Shown here piece by piece: positions 42,712 to 53,682 of a stretch of 64,000 bases of DNA. How positions within the stretch are numbered: position 1 is the stretch's first letter; each line of letters opens with the position of its first letter. The notes beneath the pieces are model-generated. The model saw only the letters and a list, made by a program, of their open reading frames with translations, was not told where the DNA came from and did no database searches. Source of the DNA: Rhypophila decipiens (lineage: Eukaryota > Ascomycota > Sordariomycetes > Sordariales > Naviculisporaceae); assembly GCA_033297075.1 (NCBI GenBank), contig MU858177.1:1-64000 (forward strand). The letters run 5' to 3'. Position numbers and translations under genes: made by a program.

Positions 42712-44474
42712 TCAAGTACAGGTAAAGAAACCTTGCGGCGTCCCTTCCAAGCGTACAATCAACCCCCTGACAACTCCCTCAGCCGCATGCAACCGAGCAA
42801 TCTGCTTTGTCGTCAAAGAAACCGATGTACTTGCGCCTTGTGGATGTTGCCTGAGAAGACTCGCCAGCAAGACAACCAAGCCCTTGAGCTGCAATCCGAT
42901 GAGGAGATTCATCAGCGCTTCGTACTCGGAGGGGTCGGTTTTGTAGCCGCCAAAGAACATGTCTCCATTGCTGAGATGGTGGGTTTGGATGTTGATAAAC
43001 CCAGAAAGATTGTCCTTTGTGAAGTTGGCGCCAGTGGTTGGGTCTGGGCGTGATGATGGATAACATGTTTCCAGGATGGCTGGGTTTATACTTCCCAAAC
43101 CAGATGCAGTCCCACAGGCATGAGAGTCACTGGCTACACTATGAAGCATGGTGATGCCATCCGATGGTGACGCAGCGGGGGTCGGCGGTGGTGTCGAGTC
43201 TGGCACAAGCATGCCGGTTCTGGCAGAACCAAACGTCGTTTCTTGAGTCCGTTTCCCCAAGTAAGCAAGGACGATGCGTTCGGCGAATCGGACCATGGTC
43301 TCACAGGCTCGAATGAGCAGAGATATGTGCTCGCCTCTGTTCTGGCATACAGAGCATTGAACGACGTTGTTTGCATTCGCCATCTGAGTCTTGAGTGAGC
43401 CGAGCATTTGGTCGACTGTTGGAGTTGGGGCAGAGTCCAGGTTGGGCGAGCCTGAAGGACAAGGTAAAGCCAGGACTTCAGGTTTGGTAATGGTGTGTAT
43501 CAGTGGATACACCAGATCGTCTAGCTCCTCGAGCATGCTGGATATCACACTCAGGCAGTTGCAACGGTTGATGTTCTGGTCGTCCGTCTCAACCGTAAAC
43601 GGCATCCTAAGACCGGTGGTGTCGCTTTGCGGGGACGCTGGGCTATCAGTAAACATGGGGCTCGTCGCTTCTGAAGATGGCGCCCAGCTGGACGGGGAAG
43701 ACTCGGAGGGCGTCGGGAGAGGGGACTCGGAGGTGAAGAAGGCAAAGCTACCATCGTCCACACTGCCATCTTGGTTCGGATCGTGGTAACTGGAAATCCC
43801 AGTCACCATCACCATGTTGTCCGGTAGGCCATCGTACGCAGGAGATGGCGGCATATGGACATCTAGTACCGGATCCCGACCATGAGACCACGTCGACAGT
43901 ACATCTGCTACACGATACACTGGTGGCGACTGCATATCCCGATCCATGTCCTGTTCAGATTGCTCGGTCTTCGCCATCGGCTCGTACACTCCATCAAGAA
44001 CAGAGTCCCTCTTGTCTTGATTTGCGGTTGCTTCGTCGATCTTGTTTCTGAGGCTTGTTGCCTGCCTCTTGCCTCCCACTGTTTCCCTCCTCTTCTGGAG
44101 CCCAGGCGTTTTCAGTGTAGGCAGTTTGTCACGCCGTTTTTGTGGCGGCTTCTTTACCTTGGAATTCACAGAGCCATCCGCTTTGCTCGCTTTGCTCGAC
44201 CCCCGACTCCCTGTTGCCGAGTACACACACTGAACCCCTCGCACGCTGCAGCGATCGCATCCAGATCTCTGGCCAGTGCATCTGAGCTGTTTTGCGAGTT
44301 AGCCGCGTTTGTATCGGGTTATCTATTCGTGGTTTCGTATATGGTACTCACCTTGGTCAGTCTGCACTTGTCGCATGCAGCATGCTCGGTGGCAGCATCA
44401 CCAAGAAAGCTGTCAGTCCGATCAATGAACTCGGCGTGGTGGCTCTCACGGTCGTAACGAAGTGTCCCGAACAT
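42712..44474 (-). CDS. Zn(II)2Cys6 transcription factor with AflR-like C-terminal half
   Basis: Exons 44474-44352 and 44286-42712 give 565 residues. The intron falls inside the zinc cluster, as often in this family. The cluster is CX2CX6CX6CX2CX6C with cysteines 34, 37, 44, 51, 54 and 61 (ACDKCRLTK, RCTGQRSGCDRC). A basic linker with several Lys/Arg runs follows (KKPPQKRRDK, QKRRETVGGKR), then a Ser/Pro-rich acidic stretch (about 180-235). The C-terminal region with CNCLSVISSMLEELDDL and VQCSVCQNRGEHISLLIRAC matches AflR-type regulators of secondary-metabolite clusters. It would bind inverted or direct CGG-type sites in the nucleus. No biosynthetic core gene lies near it; the targets may be elsewhere or include the neighbouring P450s. 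The gene is convergent with the unknown gene ending at 42505. Confidence 0.88.
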
Positions 44475-46952
44475 GGTGAAGATCTGTTTGGTTATTGACG
44501 TGTGCGGCGATTGAAATTGTTCATGATATGCGAGTGCCAGTCGGATGAAGATACAACTGTTGATTACGTCAAGGGGGGCAAGCGCCAGTGTCTTGAGTTG
44601 CGAAGTCCTTTAACAGTCTTCAGGTGGAATCTTCTGGTCTTTGTTTGGACCGAGCTGGCCGGGGGCGGTGAGTTGAGAGTTTCAGTACTTGTATGTGCCC
44701 CAGTGACACATCGTGAGCCAAGGAGACCACACCGGCAAGTTATATTCACGTAAGCCGGTAGGATGACATTTGGGGACTTCCTAAGCTATGCGTACTCATC
44801 GTATCTTATACGGGTTTTACCACTGCTGCAGTAGCCGTAAGACGGGTCATTCTGCAGATGGGAATGGCTTGGTCAAATAAGTTGCCGTGCAAGTTTGCGT
44901 GCTTTCATGAGGTAGATAATGACAGAGCAGCACTTTGCCAGAAGTTTTTACTCCTCCTTGATCGGGCAGTTTCTTCGGTGTGAATGTGATGCAGACCGTC
45001 CACTTCTTCGGATTCCGTAAGCAGCCACAAGAAAGGAAAGATTCCAGTTCGGAAGAATGAGACCGACAGTCGGTGTATTCGGGTGTTACACTACAGCCTG
45101 GATACATCTGCCCCGATTCCTGGCCGAGGAAATGCTGGCAGCCAGTAACGGGATGGGTAGTTGAAGAAAATTCCTGCAAACGGAGGCCGACGCCCTGCAT
45201 CGGTGTCCGATCCTTCACCATGGCGGTCACGGGTTAATTGGTACATGTACTGTACATACAAGGTATTTTCGCCTTTTAGGGCTGTACTGCGTATTGATCT
45301 GCATCGCGCTTTCATCGTGTTCTCGGGGATTACCCGTTTTTGTAGAATCGTCTCAAGCAATGCCCGTGGACAACAGATGAATTGGTACGTACTGGTACCC
45401 CATTACCAACCATGATAACTGTAAATTCAACCACTTACGTATCCATACAATGAGGGGTTATCCTTTTGCGGTTATTGCCCGCCGAAAAGTTACCGCTTTT
45501 CTCTCCGAAAGGAAGGTGCCAGAGTATCACTGTTGATAAGGCACCGAATGGTTGATAAGCATTCACGCAGACCCCAGAGCCCCCTCAGTTCCGGGCTTCC
45601 AGGAGACAGGCCGAAACTACTCTCATACACACCCACAACCGATAGGAATGGATAACCATTATTCTCAACGTCCCTCTCTCGTCTGAAGATCGCTGCAAAA
45701 GGATACATATGGATGGTTCACGATGCACTCCCTTAAAACCCCGTTATAATTCTGTATGACAGTCATGCATGCATCATCCAAATGGTGTGTAATTACTGTA
45801 ATATGATCGGACCTCTAGATGACAACCTTACATGCTGACCTCCGTAGCGTTTAAAATAATGAGTTGGCTTAAACCTCATTATACTGGAATCCGGCAATCT
45901 AGAAAAAATGCTCAGACCACTTCTCTTGGACTCTAGAGTTAAAGTATTCAATGGGTGTCTCCCAGCAAAGGATTCGGCGTTCCCGTCTCTTGAGCGTCGT
46001 ATGTCGATACGTATCGTCTTGTCATCAATACCCGGGCCACCACTCCGCTAGCAAAGTGCTGTAATGCGACCGGTAAATACCCAGACTCAACGCTCCACGC
46101 CGAACGACTCGCTTTTGGAGACAACGCCTCGAGCGATCCCTTTCGACGGCCTTAATCCCAGTTCATGGCGCAGATTTTGGGAAATTTCAGTAAAGACCTC
46201 TCATATGCGTGGTTGGAGATAATGGAGTCGGTCTTGTCTGAAACTTCAAACTTGGCAAGTGTTGAGCTCTTGACCATGCCTCTGCTAAGTATTGCCCCGT
46301 GGACCTTTGTTTATTTCACCGAAATTGATCATTCTAGGAATATCGGTTGTGTGTTTCTTTCATTTTTTTATTGAGCAGCCGCGCTATCCGTCATTCGATG
46401 AACTACACCGGCTCCGGCATCAGCAGAACCTCATGGTTCTGAGAACATCGACTGGAAGCATGAGGCTCCGGGTTTCAAAGATATTTGGCCAACGGTAGAT
46501 ATTCACGAGTATGATAACGCAATGAGGTCAGTTTGGTAAATTAGCCCCTTATCAAGGCCCTCACTGCTTGGCCGAAACTCCAAACTCGGCCGCGGTCCTA
46601 ATGTAGAAGTCGCCCGCTATTACCCCTGAGCCGGTAAACAAACATGACCCGGTAACCTACCTACGGCGGATTGAGAAGTTACAGAAAGGGATTTCGGTTG
46701 CGTGAGAAGGAAATATCTAAGCACTGACTGCTTGAGCACCAGTCATGTCATGGTTCCAACGATATAAACTGCTTAGGTGTGGAAAAGGTCAAGCAGCCAG
46801 AGCCCAAAAAGAGATGAAATCCCAGTTCAAGAAGAAAACCAAAGGAGGCATAGTTCACAACCCGCCGAATCAATCCCGAACATAGAACAAAGGCTCACGG
46901 TCTCATCAAGATCACAACGGTTAAAGACGATAAACAAATTAGCATGTCGGCA
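44475..46952. other. gene-poor region, left part
   Basis: No gene can be supported across about 2.5 kb. The frames present (for example 46165-46374, MAQILGNFSKD, 69 codons) lack features. Base composition appears mixed to AT-rich. Confidence 0.4.
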
Positions 46953-47255
46953 TTACAGACCTTTGCCTGGCAATTCGACCTGTTCAGGGGCATTCAGATT
47001 AAGCTCAATGGTCGCTTCACTGGGAGCCCAATGAGGCCAGACCACTCCGTCAACAGCAAAAAACTCGAGCTCGATCACTCCAGCATCAAGAGCAGCATTG
47101 ACCATCTCGACGAGGATGCCAATGGTCATTCCGCGCCGGCAAATTGCCGCTAGCCTACTGGAATCACCGCCAGATGGGTGTTTCTCGATCCGAGCACGAG
47201 GATAAAGAGGTACATATCTCCAGGTCGACGTTTGAGAAGCCAGAGATTCCGTCAC
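46953..47255 (-). pseudogene. possible gene relic or unrecognised 3' exon
   Basis: A 100-codon minus-strand frame contains a stretch with coding character: RRGMTIGILVEMVNAALDAG then VIELEFFAVDGVVWPHWAPS. It has alternating hydrophobic strands and a helix, ends with a stop, and has no good start or partner exon. It may be the 3' exon of a gene or the remnant of a small secreted protein. Confidence is low. Confidence 0.25.
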
Positions 47256-48718
47256 TACCTTCCATTAGGTACTTGGACCCGGATGCTAACAGAACATCCC
47301 CCCTTAACAGTGACTCTGGTTTTTGACCGAAAATAGGAGCTGAGAGCTACACCTACAGGCTTTTCGTATTAAAAGTGGCATGTAGTGGACGCCATGTACA
47401 AATTCACATCGTTTCCAAGACTTACCAAGGATATTGGCCCGACACAGGAATAAAGGGCGACATCACCAACATACAACAAATTTCGACATGAACTGAGCTG
47501 CAGTTGTATGAAAAAAGGAGCACATGTGTATATGAATGGGCCAAACAGCTAACGTGGAAGAGAGTTTCAAGTTACATCGCCGAACTTTGATGAAGTAGGC
47601 CGGCGATTTCCACGGTCCCTTCTACCCACGCCGACCCGCGTAATGAATAAGCTCATCTAGAAAAATACCTGCATACAACATCCGAGCAGGGTAACGTTGC
47701 TTTTTCCTCTGCAACCAGTGCCGAAGTCTTGAGCCCTGGGAGATACTCGAACTGGACAGAGTACTTACCTAACCATAGTCTCTCGGGTAAGAAGGCGATC
47801 GATCACTTCTGAAGAACATTCCGGGGAGAATGATCAAGATCGATAGAGTGCTCAGGCCGGTTCTCCTTCCTTTTAACCGATGATTAAATGTGTAGTACCT
47901 TCTGAGTTGTTTGCTCTCCTACCTCCGTCCTTTATGTTCTGGAACAGTTAGTATCTGCGGTTGTTGACAATACTCAGGGGTTGCTGGCGGGGTGATCATA
48001 AAGAGAGACAAAGAGGAGGTATAGTAGAGCTGTGCAGCTATATAAGGCAAAGAGTCTGGCTTACGGGGTACTTTCACAGCTCTACCTACTCCAACTACTA
48101 CCAGTGAAGACCCAACAATGCAATTACCCCATAATGCAATGGAAATCACCAAATACGCGATTTTTCTACCTTATATATAAGGCTCATAGTAACGGCGGTG
48201 TGCTGAATGGGTATATAACCATTGAATTGCAGAAGGTTCTGATAACTTCTGTAATTTGAGCTCCTTTTTAGGAACGGTTTGGCCGAGTGGTATGGTTCTT
48301 GGCGCTCGCCGTCACTTACACCTTCCCAATCAGTGACCATCACTTTTATTTAGTGTTTTTTTTCCTTTGTAGAAGTACAGGGGCTGCGATGAAATACCAG
48401 ACAGTCAGTGTTATTAACCTGCACAGTTCCATTTTTTCTCTACGTCAATGTCTGTATATATAGATAGGTATCCTCATTTCATGTCAAGCATCTGGCCTTC
48501 CCCATCATTACAGTGTATAGTGACGCCTCTCTCTGTTAAGCCGAGTCTTATTACTTTCTATTCTGGTTCGCATTGCGCAACCTTTCACAAGAAACATGAA
48601 TGCAGACCAATTCTAAAGCTTCATACAATATATCATGGTTTCTTCGTCCACCTTTTACCACTCTCCAGTGCATGGATCGGGTAACTCAAATAAAGTAAGA
48701 CGTCCGATCCTAGCTCGA
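47256..48718. other. gene-poor region, middle part
   Basis: No gene is supported. A tRNA-like fragment near 48275-48318 was examined and rejected. The DNA is AT-rich with several TATATA runs (near 48173, 48212 and 48455). Confidence 0.4.
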
Positions 48719-48918
48719 GGGTGTAAAAATGGGGTGTGATTTCAGATACCGGATACTCTGCCACTATCCTGTATTGCTAGTCTTTTAGGGTTTCTTCTTA
48801 ACAATGGACAGAGTCTTTTCAGTACTCATTCAGAATACCGACAGCAGAATTTACAGAGTCTTTTCAGCACTCATTCAGAATACCGACAGCAGGATTTCAC
48901 ATCCACATTTTTACACCC
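48719..48918. mobile_element. small foldback/MITE-like element, 200 bp, with internal tandem duplication
   Basis: The ends form an inverted repeat: GGGTGTAAAAATG at 48719-48731 and its complement CATTTTTACACCC at 48906-48918, with partial pairing continuing inward through TGTGA. Pairing may also extend outward to CCTAG on both sides (about 48710 and 48924). No clear target-site duplication is visible. Inside is a 45-bp tandem duplication (48808-48852 and 48853-48897) differing at two sites, both transitions. The element has no coding frame, and no relative is visible in the window. Confidence 0.6.
48808..48897. repeat. 45-bp tandem duplication, two units
   Basis: Two adjacent 45-bp units start ACAGAGTCTTTTCAG and end in ATTT. 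They differ only by T/C in the AGTACTC/AGCACTC part and A/G in the CAGAATTT/CAGGATTT part. Both differences are transitions of the type RIP produces. Confidence 0.85.
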
Positions 48919-49312
48919 ATGTGCCTAGGTAAATGCTTGTTGCAAGCAAAGCCACGCTGACTTCGCAGGGATGTCTGTTTTTGGATGGAAATCATTGTCA
49001 AATTTGGCTGCCTCCATTTAGCGAGCGTTTTTAGCGGGGCGCCATTTAGGGCTGAGCAGCAGCAATAGCGCCTTCTGTGAGACGCTGGGATTCCCGGTGG
49101 TGGATGGCTTGGCTGACAGCGCTAACGGAAATGCTTCGTTCCACGGGCAGCAGTGCAGGAGCAGTGCCACGCCGCAACTTCGATCCTGAGATGACGAGAA
49201 GATGATGGGAAACCACGATTCACATAAGACGAGGGATGCTTCCCACGCCAAAGAAGATGGAGGGTAACAAGCGGTTTGCCACTCCAAATGCTGGGGAAGA
49301 ACTTGAAGCAAA
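48919..49312. other. promoter region of the ankyrin gene at 49313
   Basis: No gene or TATA box is recognised. A minus-strand frame overlaps the ankyrin gene and is a shadow. Confidence 0.35.
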
Positions 49313-50716
49313 ATGACGGAATCGGCGCTCGCGACTTCCATTCTCGCAGCTCCCAAACCGCGGACCTCATTGTTGGATGATGCATCCACTTTGGCATCAA
49401 GACCCAGCTGGTCCAGCAGCCGCAGCGCAGAGACTCTTGCCAGCCTGGGATGGAAATCGCGGCCCAGACAAAGCGACTGCCGCGAGCTGCTCAGCTCGAA
49501 CCGCTTCATGGTGAAACCCACGCCTGCCATCTTCGTCCACGGAACGCGATGTTCATGCACACCTGAGGATCCCAAGATCAGCAGCGCCAGAACCGATGAC
49601 GATATCCTGGCCGACCAGATTGCCGCTGCATCAGATGCTTATCGTAGCCACCGAAAGCGTTCAAAGCAACGGAAGCGACAATCGGGCTCGTTGATCACGC
49701 GCATTTTCGCATCGACCATCGCCTCGCCAGGCGCATCCACCAACCACAAGGTGCCCGACCTCTGCTTCGGCTGTTCAGCACTCGACATTAGCAAAGTAAC
49801 TCGCTACCTCATTGACGAGAATATTTCCGTCAACTCGACCAACCATGTAGGAACCACGCCTCTCATGGCCGCTGTGCGCGCCGTAAATCCCCAGCTCCGA
49901 CCACGATCGCACCTCGCCATGATCGCCTTCCTCCTCGACTGCGGCGCCGACCCTAATGCCGCAGGCAGCGCCGTGAACCCTCCGGGACACGGAACCATGT
50001 CCATCCTATCCGCCGCCGTCTCGCTCAACCTGACCGACGTCCTCCGCATGCTTCTCAACCACGGCGCAGCAGTCGACGCGCCACTCACGACGATCCCCAT
50101 GTTCCGCTTTGGCGGCCATGGCCTCACAGCCCTCCACGTCGCCGCCTTTGCCGACGAGCCAGAGCCCATGGGGATCCTCCTCGAGCACGGCGGCGCCAAC
50201 GTCTCGGCCACCTTTGACGGCTGCCGCGCCATCGAGTGGCTCGATCACGTCCCCAAGCACAAGCGAGATAAGAAGCTATGGACCACGGGTATCACGGCGC
50301 TTCACATTGCAGACGATAGTCCGGCCTGTACCGGACTACTTCTTCGATACGGCGCCGATCCGAACGCGCGGGATAATTATGGGAGGACACCTCTTCATTG
50401 GGCCATGACATCTGGGAATGCCGAGGTTGTGAGGTTGTTGCTTGAGGCGGGGACGAAGCCGGACGTCGTGGATGATGATGGGGCAACGCCGTTGTCCGAG
50501 CTGGTGACAAGGTTGGAGTGCGGCGCCTCGAGACAGGGACATGCAGACATTGCGAAACTGCTGCTTGAATGCGGTGCCGATCCAGACTTGAAGTACCCGC
50601 AGAATGTCAGTCTCAGGGACAGATTGTTCAAGATGGACAAATGGAGAGGCGTCTATGAGCCCATCTTCCAGCACGCGGCTGGGGAGGTCTTTGAGAAGGA
50701 GGTGCATATCTGCTGA
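49313..50716 (+). CDS. ankyrin-repeat protein
   Basis: A single exon of 467 residues. About 150 N-terminal residues are Ser/Arg-rich and probably disordered (RSHRKRSKQRKRQSGS is a nuclear-localisation-like basic run near 110-126). From about residue 150 there are some seven ankyrin units: DISKVTRYLIDENISVNSTN, GTTPLMAAVRAV, LLDCGADPNAAG, LLNHGAAVDAP, GLTALHVAAFADEPEPM, LLRYGADPNARDNYGRTPLH, LLEAGTKPDVVDDDGATPL and LLECGADPDLKYP. The C-terminal segment (DKWRGVYEPIFQHAAGE) has no known domain. It is an adaptor-type protein of unknown partner, possibly nuclear. The ATG is the first in the frame. Confidence 0.82.
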   Translation: MTESALATSILAAPKPRTSLLDDASTLASRPSWSSSRSAETLASLGWKSRPRQSDCRELLSSNRFMVKPTPAIFVHGTRCSCTPEDPKISSARTDDDILADQIAAASDAYRSHRKRSKQRKRQSGSLITRIFASTIASPGASTNHKVPDLCFGCSALDISKVTRYLIDENISVNSTNHVGTTPLMAAVRAVNPQLRPRSHLAMIAFLLDCGADPNAAGSAVNPPGHGTMSILSAAVSLNLTDVLRMLLNHGAAVDAPLTTIPMFRFGGHGLTALHVAAFADEPEPMGILLEHGGANVSATFDGCRAIEWLDHVPKHKRDKKLWTTGITALHIADDSPACTGLLLRYGADPNARDNYGRTPLHWAMTSGNAEVVRLLLEAGTKPDVVDDDGATPLSELVTRLECGASRQGHADIAKLLLECGADPDLKYPQNVSLRDRLFKMDKWRGVYEPIFQHAAGEVFEKEVHIC

Positions 50717-50911
50717 GGGTTGATGGGTACGGAGTTGGATTTAGAGGCCCTGTCTGTCTTGATGACATCCCTACATAATGATTAATGAACGCCTAATACA
50801 ACAAAAGAAATGGGTTACAGAAGCGAAGAGAGTGCAATTTCCACTGTGGCATCATGTCAATGCATTCCGACATGACCAGCATCTGTGACAGAAAAGTCAT
50901 CTCAAGCCATC

Positions 50912-51418
50912 TCACCCCCGGGCCGAGTCGCCGAGATAGTTCGGCGTCCCCTCCGCTTCCGCATTCACATGAACATTTGTGTCCACAATCCCGTTTTCTT
51001 TGCCCCTCAAAAGATTCATGACCTCCAAAGCAGCAAGGAAAATCCCAAAAACGGCGGCATATGTCCCCAGAATCGCGGCGATGAATCCCAAGTGCGGTCC
51101 GATGAAAAAGATGCTCAGCACGACAATTGCCAAGGCAGAGAAAAAGGTTGCCGTGAGAACGTCATATGTCTGCGGCGAGATCCTTTCCAGTCTTTGCTGG
51201 ACAGGGGTGGGCAGGTATTTCCAGAGGATGGAGGTCAACAAGTTTGTGTCGCTGGAGCCGGTCGTTGGCGAGAGGGACACGGGGGGAGCGTCGATGTCTC
51301 GCCATAGGTTTAGGTGTTTTGATACTGACTTTGAGGAAGATCTCCGCGGTCTGGTTTGGAGTTCTTGAGGGGACGTCCGCGAGGACTCGGTTTCGGTGAT
51401 TGTTGCTGTGGCTGCCAT
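50912..51418 (-). CDS. small integral membrane protein, unknown function
   Basis: A single exon of 168 residues. The N-terminal 90 residues are polar and Ser/Thr/Arg-rich and end in a helix (PVQQRLERISPQTYDVL). Two hydrophobic segments follow: FFSALAIVVLSIFFIGPHLG (about 91-110) and FIAAILGTYAAVFGIFLAAL (about 111-130), likely a helical hairpin in a membrane. The tail (RGKENGIVDTNVHVNAEAEG) is polar. No signal peptide or family motif is recognised. It is convergent with the ankyrin gene ending at 50716. Confidence 0.65.
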   Translation of the reverse strand: MAATATITETESSRTSPQELQTRPRRSSSKSVSKHLNLWRDIDAPPVSLSPTTGSSDTNLLTSILWKYLPTPVQQRLERISPQTYDVLTATFFSALAIVVLSIFFIGPHLGFIAAILGTYAAVFGIFLAALEVMNLLRGKENGIVDTNVHVNAEAEGTPNYLGDSARG

Positions 51419-53568
51419 TTTGTTTGTTTGACAAGACTGGGAAGATCCCTGACAGTGTGATTATGATTGAAACTGGACTGAGATTTTTCAGACTGTTTTT
51501 GGTTCTCTTCGTTAGCTCGTCCCGCGAGTGTGGAAATGGCCGGTTGTGATGAGAGTGAAAGTCACAACAGAGTAAACAGTCAAAAGTGGTCTTGCTTCAG
51601 GGAAACTTGAATCTTGAGAATCCGAATCAGGCCATTCGTCTGTTATGAAAGTCAAAGAATGATGGCAGTAAGTGGCTGACAAGGTGTGTAGTTTGCTAGA
51701 GACGTTCTCGGGGATTTCCCCATCGGGATGGATTCCATACAAGTCAAGACTGGACCCACCCTTCACATCACCACATCACTCATCTCACTGGTCTGCGCCG
51801 GTTTGCTTGGATGTCCACGTTTCACAACCGGGTCCTCGGAAGTCCCCTATCTTTAACAGGATCGTGACCGACAAAAGATCCAAGGAACTTTGTAAGCTCA
51901 CCTCAGTGTAATGTACACTACACGGGGCGCCAGAATGTGGAAGAAACGGAGAGTGAAGAGACTATGAGAATTGCCTGTGGACCTGTGACTCGGTCCTACC
52001 GCTGAATAAGCGTTCGGGACCCTTTTCTCATGAAAGAATACGCAGCGTGAAGAGAGACCTAGCATGCTGTTACAATTAGAACTGCGTATTTCAGCCCGGT
52101 ACGGCGGTACTTGGCGGGCCTGCACCTGCACCTGCATATACGATAATACGATGGACTTGTGCACAAGATACGTGAGATTTACTCGTATTGGGCTTCACTG
52201 GCGAAGCCATGTACCCCGATTTTGTGATGGTTGAGTACCGTTCTGGGTGTGAATAACGAGACGTGTTGTACCTTGTCGGCGATGTCATTACGTATTTTAC
52301 GTCCGATGATATCTGTCCTAGCATGTCTGGTGCCACTGCTGATTTACCTTTGCATTTGCTCTGCACGTGCTTACGAGCGAGTACGCTTCACAATGCATCA
52401 ATGGCTCACGTTGGGTACGTCAGATTCTTTTCTTATCTCTGAACTCTGTTGCCAGTGCTGGCGCCACACGCATTTTCTCCCTTCTTTTAACCTTTCGCCC
52501 GATGAAGCTTCCCTTATCTGATCGAAGCCATGCCTTTGGTGAATGACTCGGTGAGATAACGCCCTCTTAAGCATCCGGGAACGCCATCAGTGCGGATAAA
52601 GATTCGCACGTGAGTGCGCCAAGGTCCACCGTGAGGGCATCGTATACGCTAACCCTGGACCTGCCCACAGAGGATGACCACGGGCCACAGTATTACATTG
52701 ACAACGGTTGATAGGATAGAGAATCTATATGATTGTAAAGTAGCACTTTTCATAGCTTTGCAGTGATTATAGCTATTTGTATCTGATGGAGAAAGTTCTC
52801 TAAGGCTGTTGAAGGCAGTGGACCAAGTTCGCCATCGAGGTGTTGCGAAGCTGTGTCTTTGGGCATCCCTCGTCTCAGTGTGGAACTCCTTATAGTGCTG
52901 CTCGAAGGAATCTAGCAGTCCAACGCCTACTTCCCGCGAGGTTGCCAACAGACATTGATGCCAGACGGGATGGTTGGGCCTGAAACTGCCGGTTGCCTCC
53001 CACGCGGCTCTGCCAATGAACTTCTACATCAATCGGCGATGATGAAATCGATCAGAGAAAAGATTCTCGCCATTCTCTTCAGATGCTCCCCAGTCGGATG
53101 TTATTTTGTTGTTGCCTTGAGGGAGTGCTTTGTGTGTCTGGGAAACTGGGAACAACTTGCGGCGTTAGTTTGGCCCCGGATTTTGACCGAAAGCAAAGTC
53201 CGTTCAGATTCTTGAGTTTCTATTTACATGTTGGCTGTGAGATTGGAAAACCTGTTTATGTCACGATGATCGTCCATGTTGTTGCCTGAGCAGGCGGTCA
53301 CTCGGAGTTAAGGCTTCCCATATTCGGATGTCGCTCATTTGTCATGATGATCTGCACTGAACGTGTGCAAAAGAGTCGACATATTCGCCTCATCATCAGC
53401 AGTCATTCACCACTCCTCACTGCTGCTCGCCGGCAGCTTCATGGCCCGAAGGATGAGGTGGCCAGGCAGTAAATCATTCCGACTTCGGGGTCTTCAGCTG
53501 TATCATCTTTTGAGCCACGCACGTCAATTGTAGCACAGCTCATATCTCGAAGCACTTGGGAAAAGACG
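51419..53568. other. 2.1-kb gene-free stretch
   Basis: Frames are short (under 100 codons) and motif-free. A TGCACCTGCACCTGCA repeat near 52121-52136 is the only obvious internal repeat. No RNA gene is seen. Confidence 0.4.
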
Positions 53569-53576
53569 TATATAAA
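53569..53576 (+). promoter_or_regulatory. TATA box of the HET gene
   Basis: TATATAAA lies about 112 bp upstream of the ATG at 53683. Confidence 0.45.
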
Positions 53577-53682
53577 GATCTGCCAGACAATACTGTCTAT
53601 TCAACATGACGAATTCCTCATCTAAAGTTGAATCACGTTGCCATATACAAGCATTCTCCACAGCCGTTACAAGTCTATCGCC

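Noticed and set aside
48275..48318. tRNA-like sequence GGCCGAGTGGTATGG
   Set aside because: It resembles a D arm, but there is no T arm or matching acceptor stem, so at most it is a degraded fragment.
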